Part shown: piece after piece, positions 23,750 through 36,193 of the stretch | Position numbering within the stretch: position 1 is the first letter of the stretch | How the letters are laid out: every line of letters starts with the position of its first letter | DNA from: Adiantum capillus-veneris | Lineage: Eukaryota > Streptophyta > Polypodiopsida > Polypodiales > Pteridaceae | Reading direction: 5' to 3' | Length of the DNA stretch: 64,000 nt | Assembly: GCA_014529385.2 (NCBI GenBank) | Contig: CM043958.1 | Span: 155,471,293 to 155,535,292 of the forward strand | Notes under the pieces: generated by a model | Told to the model about the DNA's origin: nothing | The model's database searches: none | What the model saw: the letters and a program-made list of their open reading frames with translations, nothing else | Position numbers and translations under genes: made by a program

Positions 23750-23764
23750 TTACTCCCCCCTTAA
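23750..23764 (-). other. Polypurine tract of element F
   Basis: The minus strand reads TTAAGGGGGGAGTAA immediately before the 3' LTR. The TAA of the pol frame overlaps its start (23,763-23,761). Confidence 0.85.
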
Positions 23765-24654
23765 GAAGAGTTTTCATCCTCGAAAACAAAAGTGGGTAAC
23801 TTCTTCTTAAGAACACTAATGTTTTCCCAAGTGGCACCTTCTTCAGGTCGGTCTTTCCACTTGATTAAGGCTTGTTGTCATACGTGATGACGTGTACGCA
23901 ACTCATGATAATCCGAAACACGTTCAGGTTCATGCGGTAATGTAGGAGGTTCAATGTAATCAACCAAAACTTGTTGGTCAATGACATTGTCGTCCCCATG
24001 TAACCGCTTTCGTAGACGGCTTACATGAAACACCGGATGAATGCGAGAACGTGAAGGTAGTAATAGTTTGTAGGCACGATCACCAACTTGCTTGAGTATT
24101 TGAAAGGCCCACAATATCGGAGAGATAATTTAGGTGTCTCTCCAGTTTTCTGACTTTTTGAATGTTCTGGCACACGTAAAAATACTTCCTCCCCTTCTTT
24201 GAAGGTAACTTGCCGACGTTTCTCATCAGCATATTTCTTATACCGATCCTGTGCTTTTTGCCGGACATTCTGACGAGCAAGTTTTAGCATATCCATGTGG
24301 TCTTGGAGAAAATCCTTAACCTGTTGGAGTTTTTCGGTTGCCAACCCCACCGTAACTGGTGACCTAGGTTGAAACCCGTACATGAGCATGAAAGGACTAA
24401 AACCTATTGTGACATGCTTAGCATTGTTGTAGGCAAACTCAAGAATAGGTTAGTATTCTTCCTAATCTGACTATTTTTTTGCTGACGTATGCTCTTAGCA
24501 TATCCTCTAGCACCTGTTTAACCCGTTCCATTTGACCATCCGTTTCTGGATGATCAGCTGTACTGAGGTTTAGTTGTGTGCCCAATCATTTAAATACAGC
24601 TCTCCAAAAGTGGCTGTTAAACTTGGGATCACGGTCACTAACAATGATGCTTGG

Positions 24655-24715
24655 CAAACCATACAATTTGTATAGATTGTCCACAATCTATACAATTTGT
24701 ATAGATTGTCCACAA
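24655..24715. repeat. Short tandem duplication in integrase of F
   Basis: The unit ATACAATTTGTATAGATTGTCC occurs twice in a row, partly self-complementary. It shifts the integrase frame. Confidence 0.8.
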
Positions 24716-26645
24716 ATAACTTGGCTAGTTCCGGTGTCTTAACCGTTGATTTGGTCAAAATAAACTTACATAGTTTACCTATCTACGACCACCCATACTG
24801 AGTCATGACCTCGTATAGTGGTTGGTAAACCTTCAATAAAATCCATAGAGATACTTTCCCATTTTCCATTGGGAATCTCCAAAGGATGTAAGAATCCTCC
24901 TGCTTTCAGATGCTCTGCCTTATTAACTTGACATTTTTGGCAATGCAAGACATAAGCTTGAACAAAGCAATGTAGATTTGGCTAGTAAAATTGTCGCCGT
25001 ACAAGAGAATAAGTTTTTCTAATCCCCGGGTGCCTTGCACTTGGACTATCATGAAATTCATAAAGAATTTGGCACCGAATGTCTGTGTCCGTCGGTACAC
25101 AAACTCTCCCCTTGTGGAGTAGGTACCCATTATCGATGGTAAAATGCTTCCATCGCTGTAGTTCATCACTTGATAAAGGAGAACTAGGTGTGGAGGTTAA
25201 CTGTATACTACCTTGATTGGAGTGATAAGGATCCCTCTTTTGAACATGGCTCCACACTTTGGAATATGCTTCATCTTACTCATATTTGCCCTTGAGAGAA
25301 TCTAAAAATTCACTACGAAGTTCCGTGAACAAGAGCGAATTGATCTCTGGCATTCGACTTAGAGCGTCTGCCACTACATTGTATCGGCCTTTGCGATACC
25401 TTAATTTGGCGTCATATTCGTGAAGGATCTCGCCCACCTGGCTTTTTGACCCTTTAAATCTATTTGTTGTGTAAACCATTTGATGCTTTCATGGTCACAC
25501 ACAATCTCGAACTGAGCACCATACAGATAATGCCGCCATGTCTTTAAGGCGGACACTATTGCATAGAGTTTGCGTTCGTAAGCAGAATAGTTCTGTTGAG
25601 CTGCATCAAGATTCTTACTTTCAAATGCAATCGGCCATCCGTCTTGTAATTCGACTGCTCCAATAGCACGATCACTGGCATCCGTTTCCAAAATGAATGG
25701 TTTCAAAGGATCTACAATAGCCAATATAGGAGCTGTAGCTAATGCATCCTTGAGCGTATCGTAACTGTGCTGTTGAGCGGATCCCCACTCAAAAGCTTTA
25801 CCTTTGCCTTTTAGTTGATCCGTCATAGGAACAACAATTTGAGCATAGTTTTTAATGCACCTTCGGTAAAAACCTGCAAATCATAAAAATATCTATAATT
25901 CTTTCAGATTTTTAGGAGGTGGCCATTTCCTAATGGTATCCACTTTGGATTGATCCATGTATAGGCCGTTAGCAGAAATAATATGCCCTAAATAATGAAT
26001 TTCATCTTTGAGAAAATCACATTTAGATTCCTTGTCATATAACTTGTTTGTGTGTAACAACTCAAATACCTGCCTGAGATATTGTAAGTGTTCTTCTTCA
26101 GAAGCACTATAAACTAGAAAGCCATCGAGGAAAACAATGACAAATTTGCCCAAATATGGCTTCAAGACACTATCCATAAGTGTCATTAATGTTGCGGGCG
26201 CATTGGTTAACCCAAAGGGCATCACCAAAAACTCGTAGTGTCCAAACCGTGTTCAGAATGCAGTCTTAGGTATATCAGCAAGCCGAATACGACTTGGTGA
26301 TATGCTGACCGCAAGTCGATTTTTGTAAAAATTCAAGCATGAGTTAGCTTATCAAATAACTCATCTACTCTTGGCAATGGGTATTTGTTCTTAACTGTAA
26401 CCGCATTTAAGACCCGATACTCTACGCACATGTGCATAATTTCGTCCTTTTTCTTCACTAAAAGGATAGGCGAAGCCCATGGTGAAGAATTGGGTTGTAT
26501 AAACCCTCTGGTAAGGTAGCCAGCAAGCTGATGTTCCACCTCAGCAACCTTTGAGTAACTCATACGGTAAGGTGATTTACTAACAAGTTTACAGCGTGCA
26601 GCCACGTCAATGCTATGTTGTATTGAGCGTGTCGGCGGTAATACT

Positions 26646-27099
26646 CATTAGGTGAAATTTGGACTCACAAAGGGTCCCTTTAAGGAGTTTGACTTTACCT
26701 CTCTCTACCAAAACGAGTGCATGGATAAATGTTTGCAAACAAACTCCAAAGTTGGCGGAGGTTCGACAGTTAGAATGTCCTCTTCAAGCTCTATCTATAC
26801 TGATATATAGCACGCCATGAGATTCTTCATATTTTAGAAGATTCTTTTTTTGATTCACCTATGATGTGACAACTCTATCGGAATCTAAGTGAATCAAAAA
26901 AAGAATCTTCTAAAATATAAAGAATCTCATGGCGTGCTATATATCAGTAGATAGAGCTTGAAGAGGACATTCTAACTATCAAACCTCCGCCAACTTTGGA
27001 GTTTGTTTGAAAAACTTTATCCATGCGCCCGTTTTGGTAGAGAGAGATAAAGTCAAACTCCTTAAAGGGCCCCTTTGTGAGTCCAAATTTCACCTAATG
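26646..27099. mobile_element. Foldback (long inverted repeat) element in F
   Basis: Left arm 26,646-26,858 and right arm 26,889-27,099 are near-perfect reverse complements, about 212 bp each, with a 30-bp loop. Outer ends read CATTAGGTGAAATTTGG and CCAAATTTCACCTAATG. There is no ORF. Because the ends are palindromic the target duplication cannot be fixed; TA at the GGTGAAAT boundary is one option. It sits between the protease and RT regions of F. Confidence 0.9.
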
Positions 27100-29151
27100 G
27101 ATGGAAAATCATTAGGAAATACATCTTGAAATTCCTTTAATAATTTTTGTAATTGACTAGCACGTTTTCTTGTGTAGAATTAGCAATTGGTGGAATAGAG
27201 GAGAGAGAAGCATGCGGCGTTGAGGAATGTTTAACAGACTCAATGTTAGAAATAAAATGAGACAGTGAGTAACAAAAGAAAACCTGTTCTATTTCATTAT
27301 CAGAAACGAGCTGCATAAGCTCAGTAGTACAAATCAGTGGTGATAAAGGTATATCCTTTTCTCCTAGCAACAACACATGTGCGCCATGGGATTCAAACAT
27401 CAAGCTGTTGTGCTCATAGCTACGCTTCAGTGATGGTCCTAGGCTATGCAACCACTCCCTACCAAGAACCACATCAACCCTTTCCATGTTCATAACCTGA
27501 AAATCCAAACAAGTAGAGTACCCTTGTACTTCCAATGGAACAGCTCGGAATTGAGTATCCCATATTTCAGTATCATGTCCATTCATCATTGCTACCTTGT
27601 AGCGGTGGGTACTCGCAATTTGAGGTAATTTGAGCTTTTTCATCAATCCATAATTGATGTGAGTAGCACCGTCATCTACCAAGATGCGCACCTTGTGCCC
27701 TTGCAGATATCCATGCATACGTACTAACTCATGTGGTCCAAAGGTTTGTTGCCACATGGAAGCTGTGAGACAACATTCATGCACCACCTCAGTGTGTGTT
27801 ACTTTCACTGTGGAGAATTTTGAGGAAGACTCAAGAGGTAGTAGTTGCACCGTGTGCACTGCTTTCTCCTTCCCTTGAGTAGCAGATTTCCCCTTGGGAC
27901 AAACCTTTTTGACATGACCTCTTCCCAAACATTGAAAACATAACTTCTCTTTCTTGGCTTTATCAAAATCCTTAGGAGAGAGAGGACCCCTGGACCCCTT
28001 TGGTTTTTAAGATGCATCTGAATTAGCAACTAGAAATTTTCTTTTATTCTGCCCGTACTGAGTGCGTGTATTACCATGTATACTAGCATGCACGTTACTA
28101 TTATGTGTTTTCTTCTCATCAGGCTCATCATGAATATGTGCTTTCACTATGGCTTCCTCAAGTGTTTTAGGGTCTTGGGTCTTGACATACTTCTTAAGCT
28201 CCGGTGTCAGATCTCGTATCTAAATTAGCAACTAGAAATTTTCTTTCATTGTGCCCGTACGGAGTGCATGTATTACCATGTATTTTAGCAGGCACGTTAC
28301 TATTATGTGTTTTCTTCTCATCAGGGTCATCATGAATATGTGCTTTCACTATGGCTTCCTTAAGTGTTTTAGGGTCTTGGGCCTTGAAATACTTCTTAAG
28401 CTCCAGTGTAAGACCTTGTATGAACCCTCATACTTGTTGAAAGGTATTCAAGCCTTCCAACTTGAGGATAACGTCCCGATAGTGAGAGATATATTCAAGG
28501 AGTGATGGGTATTGGCGCATGGAAAATGTGTCCCAAGCCGTCCAATTCCGATCGGCCTCGTTTGTAGGCAAAATTCCTTGCTAAACATTGCTTCAAAGGC
28601 TTCCCAACTCTGTGGTATGATGTTCTTCTCCTTGAGAGACATTTACCATTTGTAGGCCTTGCCTTCCATAGTTAAGCTCGTTTGTAGAGCTCTCACTGCA
28701 TCCGGAGTACACCATAAGGCGTGAATTCTATCCCATTTGCTGAGAAAGATGTTCACTGCATCCTTATTGCGGTCTTGGTATTCGCCCTTAAAGGCTGGTG
28801 GTTTAAAGTTCTTTAACAAGTCATCCACCTCTTTGGCAGTGAGAGTATGCAACGTATCATTAATTGGGCCTTTCCCTTGTGTTCCAACGTGCTCATGCAT
28901 GTGGGTGTCAGCAGGACTCTTAAGACTGTTAATGCATTAATTGAATTACTAATGTGGAAAGTTTGGTAACATATTCATTTAAGGATTTAAAATTTTCATC
29001 CATGACTGTCATGCATGTCTGAAGTGCACGAAATTATTGAATATCGAGCAATTCGTAAGTATCTTCTCCTGTCATAGCATTGCGGGTACTCTTCTTGAGA
29101 GGATCCGTGGCCAGGATCAGGAGTACTTTGCTCAAAATCAAATGTCATATT

Positions 29152-29903
29152 TATTAAGTATGGAGCTTGATTTACCCTTGTAATTTTCTGTGGTAAAAGA
29201 GCACATTTGTAAGGCCCCCATTATGAGGAGAAGCCATCGTGCGTGAACGTAAATCACTCATCGGAAACCAAAATTTTCACAGTTAAAAACCAGGGGCAAC
29301 TTTAGGGGCCTCGGGGGCGGAAGCCACCGATACTTTTTTTTTTCCCTCACCAGAATATTCCTTTTCGCCGGAATATTATGGCCGGACGGCGGTCGGAAAG
29401 TGGTCGGAAAACAACCGCCGGTGGCCGGTGGTCGGAAGTCAATGGCCGATGGCCGAATTCAAAAGCGGACTTGTCTTCTCAAGGGCGGCCACACATGGGC
29501 GGATTAGAGGATCCGATTTGGACTTATCTACACAAGGGCGGCTACACATGGCTGCCTCTCATGAGAGAGGGCAGCCCTTTTGGCCTATAAAAGGAGGCCA
29601 TTTCTACACACATTTGATAGTGTAAAGTTGATGCAACAAGGTGAGTGTGAGGTGGTGAGATTGAACCAGGGCGGGAGCTCCATTAAGGGTATAATCCCTT
29701 TGTAAACTACTTCTTGTTTTGAAGTACTAAAGCCATTGGGTGGCTGCTTTTCCGTGGACGTAGCCCACATTGGGTGAACCACGTATATCGTGTGTACTCT
29801 CTCTCTCTCTCTCTCTACTCTATAATCTCGTGTATGTAAATTTGTCTCTCTCCATTAAGTAATCTACTCAATTATCTATTTAGCAGCGTCTTATTTCCTA
29901 ACA
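29152..29903 (+). repeat. 5' LTR of copia G (752 bp)
   Basis: Starts TATTAAGTATGGAGC where the 3' LTR starts TGTTAAGTATGGAGC, so the conserved TG is mutated to TA. Ends CCTAACA. A (CT)n stretch sits at about 29,793-29,817. Confidence 0.93.
29586..29592 (+). promoter_or_regulatory. TATA box candidate in 5' LTR of G
   Basis: GGCCTATAAAAGGAGGCC context; repeated at 34,332-34,338 in the 3' LTR. Confidence 0.65.
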
Positions 29904-29905
29904 AC

Positions 29906-29917
29906 TGGTATCAGAGC
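29906..29917 (+). other. Primer-binding site of G (initiator Met-tRNA)
   Basis: TGGTATCAGAGC lies two bases after the 5' LTR, an exact match to the common plant PBS. Confidence 0.95.
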
Positions 29918-29976
29918 AAGGTTTGCTCGTAGCTAAATTATCTCAAGGAAAGGATTCCTTGAATTGAGTGGGAGTT

Positions 29977-32900
29977 ATGGCGGAGGAAGGGAAGCTCAAG
30001 ATTGAAAAGTTCAACGGTAAAAACTACCAACATTGGAAGATGCAGATTGAAGACTATCTCTACTAGAAGGACCTCTATTTGCCACTAGGCGGTCTTGCGA
30101 AGAAGCCCACAACAATGGCAGATGAAGCATGGATTGTCCTTGATCGAAAGGCACTGGGAAAAATCCGGTTAAGCTTGGCGTCAACGATGGCCTTCAATGT
30201 TTCGGAGATGAAGACCACGGAGGACTTGATGAAGTCACTTGACGACTTCTACGAGAAACCATCGGCATCCAATAAGGTAGTTCTTATGAAGCGCTTGTTC
30301 AATTTAAAGATGGCAGAGAATGGTTCAGTTGCAGAACACCTAAATGACTTTAACACAAACATAAGTCAACTTCGATCGGTGAAAATCAATTTCGATGACG
30401 AAGTGCGAGCTCTCCTTATACTATCTTCTCTACCGGATAGTTGGGACAGCCTTGTGATGGCTGTAAGTAATTCTATTTTTGGCACAAATACTCTTAAGTT
30501 TGATGATGTTGTGGGTGTTCTCCTAAGCGAGGAAATACGAAGGAGAAGCACAGGAGAATCATCAAGTGTTGCATTGTCACTGGAAACAAGAGGAAGGTCT
30601 AAGGAGAGGTTCAAAAACCAAAAGGGTCGTGATCGCTCAAGACGGAGCAAGTCATGCACAAAGCCAGTTCTTGAATGTTGGAACTGCAGCAAGAAGGCCC
30701 ACGTCAAGAAGGATTGTTGGTCCAAGAAGAAGAAGGAGACAGAGTCTCAAGACAACAAGCCAACATCAGAGGCCAATGTGGTAGGTAAAGTAGAGCAAGA
30801 TGCTCTAATTCTCTCATTAGAGAATGTGTCTAATTCCTGGATAGTAGATTTCGGGGCTTCATTCCATGCGACACCACACAAGCAACATTTCCAAGACTAC
30901 ACCAAAGGTAATTTTGGGTATGTATACTTGGGAGATGATGAAGCTTGTGAGATTGTCGGCAAAGGTATAGTTTCTATCAAAACTGCTAACGGAAATGAAT
31001 GGAAGCTTAAAGATGTTAGGCATGTTCCTTCTCTTCGCAAAAATTTAATCTCTACAGGACAATTGGACGATGAAGGTCACAACATTGCATTCGGAAACAA
31101 ACGGTGGAAGATCTCAAAGGGATCTTTGGTGGTTGCCAAGGGAGAAAAGGTTGGTACACTTTACTTGTGTACTGTTAGCACGCAACCTTCAGCTTGTGCA
31201 GCAACTACAGAAGTTGACAGTCCAGTGTGGCACTACCGGCTTGGGCATATGAGTGCCAAAGGAATGCAAATCCTTCAAAAAAAGAAGCTTCTACCAGGTT
31301 TGAAAGAAGTGGACTTAGAGTTCTGTGAAGATTGTGTTTATGGTAAACAAAAGAGGCTAAATTTTCAAAAATCAGGAAATGAAAGAAAAAATAAAAAACT
31401 TGAGTTGGTTCATTCTGATGTTTGGGGTCCTGCAAGTACACCATCACTTGGTGGCTCATTGTACTATGTAACATTCATAGACGATGCAACTAGAAAAAAA
31501 TGGGTGTATGTCATGAAGAATAAATCCGATGTATTTTCCATATTTCAAAGGTGGAAATCCTTTGTGGAGAATGAAACAAGTATCAAGGTTAAATGCCTCA
31601 GATCCGACAATGGAGGTGAATATTGTAGCCAAGCTTTTGTGCTAGCAATGGCATTCGGAGGCAAAGGACAACCCCAAGGACACCTCAGCAAAATGGTATT
31701 TCAGAAAGGATGAAAAGGACAAACATGGAGCGAGCACGAAGCATGCGGCTACATGCAGGCCTACCGCTTGAGCTTTGGGCGGAAGCTGTAAGTACGTCCG
31801 TGTAGTTAATCAATCGGTCACCCTCAACGGCATTGGATGGGAGAGTTCCAGAAGAGGCATGGACAGGTAAACTGGTGAATTATGCATTTTCAAAGTGTTT
31901 GGGTGTGAGGCTTTCATGCACATAGATAGAAGCCTAAGATCAAAGCTAGATGCAAAGTCTAAAAAGTGTTTCTTCATTGGCTATGGAGAAGGTGACTTTG
32001 GGTATCGCCTATGGAATCCTGGAGATGGTAAAATCTTAAGGAGTAGGGATGTAATTTTTAACGAACAAAATATGTACAAAGATTACTTGGAAAGAAAACA
32101 AACAAAAGAAACAGGTGATGAGTACATGGAGCTTGAGGACGGTGAAGACTCAAGGACTGCAAACGGTGACAATGTGCAACAACATCAACCAAATGAGGAT
32201 CCTTAACCTATTCCCCAAAGATCTACAAGAGCAAGTAGACCTCCAGAAAGGTTTGTTCCGTCCTTCAACCATCTCTTGATCTCAGATTCTGGAGAGCCGG
32301 AATCATACGAAGAAGCTATGCAACATGAATCCAAAGAAGAATGGACGAAGAGCATGCAAGTGGATATGGACTCACTACATCGCAACCAAACATGGGAGTT
32401 GGTTGAGTTGCCTAAAGGTAAACGGGCACTTCAAAACAAATGGGTGTACAGGGTGAAGGAAGAAAAGGTACAAGTCTAGGCTTGTGGTAAAAGTTTTTTC
32501 TCAAAAGAAAGGTATTGACTTCAATGAAATATTTTCGCCTGTTGTAAAAATGAACTCAATTAGGCTTGTCTTAAGCCTTGTGGCTGCTCATGATCTAAAT
32601 CTCTAGCAAATGGATGTAAATATGGCATTCCCTCATGGTGACTTAGAGGAGGAAATCTACATGCTTCAACCAAAGGGGTATGATGTAAAAGGTAAGGAGA
32701 AAATGGTTTGCAGATTAAAGAAGAGCTTGTATGGTTTAAAGCAAGCATCAAGACAATGGTACTTGAAGTTTGATCGATGGATGTTGGATCATGGATTCAC
32801 AAGATGCAACTCGGATCACTGCGTCTACACAAAGAATTTGGGAGATGGGAAATTTATCATCCTAATGTTGTATGTTGATGACATGTTGATTGCAAGTGCT

Positions 32901-33832
32901 AACATACAGGACATCAAAGACCTAAAAGAGGAATTGTCTAAATCTTTTTCAATGAAAGATTTAGGTGCTGCAAAGAGGATACTTGGTATAAAAATATCAA
33001 GGGACGGGACGAAGAAGACAATAAAGCTATCTCAAGAAGATTACATCAAGAAGGTACTAGAAAGGTTTGCAATGCAAAATGCAAAACCAGTTTCTACACC
33101 TTTGGCTGGTCACTTTAAACTAACAAGGATATGTGTCCAAAGACACAAGAGGAGATAGCCTATATGTCTAAAGCTCCATATGCTGCAGCGATAGGTTCTC
33201 TAATGTATGCTATGGTCTGGACAAGGCCAGACATTGCACATGCAGTGGGAGTTGTGAGTAGGTTCATGGACAACCAAGGTAAAGAGCATTGGCAAGCTGT
33301 GAAGTGGATACTTAGGTATCTAAAAGGGACAACAACAAATGCTTTGTATTTTGGAGGAATTGATATTTTTCTAGAAGGGTATGCTAATGCAGATATGGCA
33401 GGTAACAAAGATACTCGAAGGAGCACTACTGGCTATGTGTTCACCGTTGGAGGCACAGCAGTAAGCTGGGCTTCAAAGCTGCAGAAAGTGGTCTCAGTTT
33501 CTACCACGGAAGCAGAGTATGTAGCAATGACGGAGGCAAGCAAAGAAATTCTGTGGCTTCATAGATTCTTAGAAGAGCTTGGATTCAAACAAGACAATTG
33601 TGTCTTGTACAGTGATAGCCAAAGCGCTATCCATCTTACGAAGAACTCAGCCTTTCATTCAAGGACAAAGCACATTGAGGTGAGATATCACTTCATACGC
33701 ACTCTTTTGGACGAGGGACAGCTAAAGCTAGGAAAGGTGCATACAAGTAAAAATCCTGCAAACATGTTTACAAAGGTGGTCAACAAGGAGAAGTTGAGCT
33801 TTTTCTCATCTTCAATCGGCATTCAAGGATAA
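29977..33832 (+). pseudogene. gag-pol polyprotein of Ty1/copia G, broken
   Basis: The ATG at 29,977 opens gag; an in-frame TAG at 30,064 interrupts it. Gag runs to a zinc knuckle CWNCSKKAHVKKDC (about 30,679). The protease motif is WIVDFGASFHATP where WIxDSGAS is expected. Then come the integrase zinc region (HYRLGH...CEDCVYGK), the integrase core with HSDVWGP and RSDNGGEY, several frame changes between 31,640 and 31,890, and a stop at 31,816. Reverse transcriptase follows (QMDVNMAFPHGDLEEEIYM, active site LMLYVDDMLIAS intact) and RNase H (ANADMAGNKDTRRSTTGYVF, STTEAEYVA) to the stop at 33,832. Frameshifts also lie near 32,470 and 33,150. Integrase before RT proves the copia class; the layout follows the tobacco Tnt1 lineage. 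Confidence 0.95.
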
Positions 33833-33880
33833 GAAGCCAGAATGGAAAGCAATCACAGGTTTGGTTTGGAGATCAGTCTC

Positions 33881-33892
33881 CAAGTGGGAGAT
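33881..33892 (+). other. Polypurine tract of G
   Basis: AAGTGGGAGAT lies directly before TGTTAAG of the 3' LTR, the usual copia arrangement. Confidence 0.9.
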
Positions 33893-34542
33893 TGTTAAGT
33901 ATGGAGCCTGATTTACCCTTGTAATTTTCTGTGGTAAAAGCGCGCATTTGTAAGGCCCCCATTATGAGGAGAAGCCATCGTGCGTGAAGGTAAATCACTC
34001 ACTGAAAACCAAAATTTTCACAGTCAAAAACCAGGGGAAACTTTAGGGGCCTCGGGAGTGGAAGCCTCCGAGACTTTTTTTTCCCTCGTCGGAATATTCC
34101 TTTTCGCCGGAATATTATGGCCGGACGTCGACCGAAAAGTGGTCGGAAAACAACCACCGGTGGCCTGTGGCCAGTAGTCAATGGCCGGTGGCCGGTGGCC
34201 GAATTCAAAAGCGAACTTGTCTTCTCAAGGGAGGCCACACATGGGCGGATTGGAGGGTCCGATTTGGACTTATCTACACAAGGGCGGCTACACATGGCTG
34301 CCTCTCATGAGAGAGCGCAGCCCTTTTGGCCTATAAAAGGAGGCCATTTCTACACACATTTGATAGTGTAAAGTTGATGCAACAAGGTGAGTGTGAGGTG
34401 GTGAGAGTGAACCAAGACGGGAGCTCCATTAAGGGTATAATCCCTTTGTAAACTACTTCTTGTTTTGAAGTACTAAAGCCATTGAGTGGCTGCTTTCCCG
34501 TGGACGTAGCCCACATTGGGTGAACCATGTATATTGTGTGTA

Positions 34543-34574
<32 letters not shown>

Positions 34575-34686
34575 ATCTCTCTCTCTCTCTCTACTCTCTA
34601 CTCTATAGTCTCGTGTATGTAAATTTGTCTCTCTCCATTAAGTAATTTACTCAATTATCTATTTAGCTGCGTCTTATTTCCTAACA
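33893..34686 (+). repeat. 3' LTR of copia G (794 bp)
   Basis: Matches the 5' LTR. The extra length comes mainly from a longer CT microsatellite at 34,541-34,595. Confidence 0.95.
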
Positions 34687-35546
34687 ATATTGATATCCGA
34701 ATCCATGGCTACACAGTGCAGTGAAAGAAGTACTAAAAAAAATACATAATATTGAGAGCACTCGCCAAGTATAGGAGCCTTGCTAACTCCACTTGTGCGT
34801 TGTAGCACCTGACCGTCGAAGAAGAAACATCTTGCACAATCGGCGTAGAAAGAGAACTCCAAAAAATCGCCGTTGGCTCACAAGAGGATTGAAATCTTGT
34901 AGTGGAGATGGTTGAATTGTCACCACTTGGAAGAAGCTTGATAGTTGAAAGCTTCCGTAATCGGCGAAGAATTATGTTGCATAAACACCAATCGAAACCG
35001 TCACAAGTGTAAAAATGCAAAAATTTGGAAATTCTGCAAGGACTGAGCGGAATCGTGAGCCGTCAAGCTCAAGGGAAAGCCGACATGGCTTGATGCTTGC
35101 ATCGATCAAAGGAGGTTCTTGCTTGTGACTTGCCGTTCTTGTGGGAAAGACCACCAAGAAGGGCAAAGGCTCAAAAAATCAAAATCTTTGGCCATGCCAT
35201 GTGAAAAAGAAACCAAATTCTGACGATTTTTTGTGCAGGTAGCGTGAGTAGAAAATGTGGAAGGATGGGGAGGTGTGTGCGCCTTGCACAGTAGCAATTA
35301 GACCAAGCTTTCTTGGAATCCAAGCATTGAAGCCATGCCATTCCTCCCAAGCCCAAGCTTGCGCAGTTTCGTGCACCACACAGCGACATCCCAAACGGGA
35401 AACGATACCCAAAGTAGGAAAAAAGACTCCTATTTTGGGAAAAGCTCTAAAAAGAGCACGGTTCACATCTTAAAGCCCTCCTTTTAGGAGCCAAAAGTGA
35501 GAACGCCTAGAGAGAGAGTGGAAGGGAAACCTCCTAGGCCACCTAA
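34687..35546 (-). other. Leader and gag start codon of element F
   Basis: The ATG complement at 34,706-34,704 opens six codons that join in frame, across one copy of ATATT, with the gag frame starting at 29,148. The remaining 840 bp up to the PBS show no supported ORF and form the untranslated leader. Confidence 0.8.
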
Positions 35547-35558
35547 GCTCTGATACCA
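35547..35558 (-). other. Primer-binding site of F
   Basis: The minus strand reads TGGTATCAGAGC one base after the 5' LTR: initiator Met-tRNA type. Confidence 0.95.
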
Positions 35559-35559
35559 G

Positions 35560-35744
35560 TGTAAGAACTACAGAAGCTAAACTTGAGATCCTCCTCCCAA
35601 CCCCCCATTATATAGGTGGGCTCCTAGCCCCTTGCCCTAGACGGATCCCCTGTCCACACTGTCTAGCCCGGCCCTTGGCCGAAGTCCATGACCATCCTAG
35701 TCCTTAGGTTTGGGCCTTGCCCCTACAGAACCCTTGTCCTGACA
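35560..35744 (-). repeat. 5' LTR of element F (185 bp)
   Basis: TG...CA bounded and matching 23,564-23,749. The TATA candidate is at 35,608-35,614 on the minus strand. Confidence 0.95.
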
Positions 35745-35982
35745 GAGAAAGAAAGAGATAGAGGGAAATAGGGATAGGGAAAGAGAGAGAGTAGATAGAG
35801 AGGGTGAGAAAGAAAGAGAGAGATAGAGAGGGAGAGAGGGAGAGAAAGAAAGAGAGAGATAGAGAGGGAGAGAGGGAGAGAAAGAAAGAGAGAGATAGAG
35901 GGAGAGTAGATAGAGAGGGAAAGAGGGAGAGAAAGAGAGAGATAGAAAAAGAGAGGGAGAGAAAGAAAGAGAGGGAAAGAGG

Positions 35983-36037
<55 letters not shown>

Positions 36038-36157
36038 TGAAAGATGGAGAAAGAGAGGTAGAGGTAGAGAGAGGGAGAGAAAGAAAGAGAGAGATAGAGG
36101 GAGAGTAGATAGAGAGGGAAAGAGGGAGAGAGGGAGAGAAAGAAAGAGAGAGATAGA

Positions 36158-36193
<36 letters not shown>

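Larger units (their letters stand above)
23761..29148 (-). pseudogene. gag-pol of Ty3/gypsy element F, broken
   Basis: Order on the minus strand: gag (29,148-28,448, with the FKPPAFKGEYQDRN segment), zinc knuckle CFQCLGRGHVKKVC (about 27,941-27,899), protease VDDGATHIN (27,690), reverse transcriptase (26,605-25,890), RNase H (25,826-25,380: ILETDASDRAIGAVEL), integrase zinc finger and core (25,170-24,520), then the RIHPVFHVSRLRKRL segment and a chromodomain-like tail (WKDRPEEGATWE) ending at TAA 23,763-23,761. The RT active-site motif reads FLDGFLVYS where FLDD is expected, so a catalytic Asp is lost. The protease motif is DDG rather than DSG. Frameshifts and stops occur throughout. The true gag start is 18 bp further up and lies on the other side of copia G, at 34,706. 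The order RT-RNase H-integrase fixes it as Ty3/gypsy. Confidence 0.9.
29152..34686 (+). mobile_element. Ty1/copia element G, complete, nested in F
   Basis: Flanked by the 5-bp target duplication ATATT at 29,147-29,151 and 34,687-34,691. LTRs are 29,152-29,903 and 33,893-34,686, with primer-binding site, gag-pol frame and polypurine tract in the expected places. Total 5,535 bp. It lies in the plus direction, opposite to F, inside the first codons of the gag of F. Confidence 0.97.
23564..35744 (-). mobile_element. Ty3/gypsy element F, complete ends, holds copia G
   Basis: It is bounded by two short LTRs and by a 5-bp target duplication GAGAA at 23,559-23,563 and 35,745-35,749. The element reads on the minus strand: 5' LTR 35,744-35,560, primer-binding site, about 840-bp leader, gag-pol, polypurine tract, 3' LTR 23,749-23,564. 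Without the 5,535-bp copia G and its duplication the element is about 6.6 kb. A 454-bp foldback insertion lies between protease and reverse transcriptase. Confidence 0.93.

Noticed and set aside
24652-24715. Recombination or attachment site from the palindromic ACAATCTATACAATTTG words
   Set aside because: A simple local tandem duplication within integrase sequence explains it.
34892-34904. CTTGTAGTGG as a possible right end of CACTA copy E
   Set aside because: It lies inside the leader of gypsy F, lacks the subterminal repeats seen at 13,905 and extends no further match to the left terminus.
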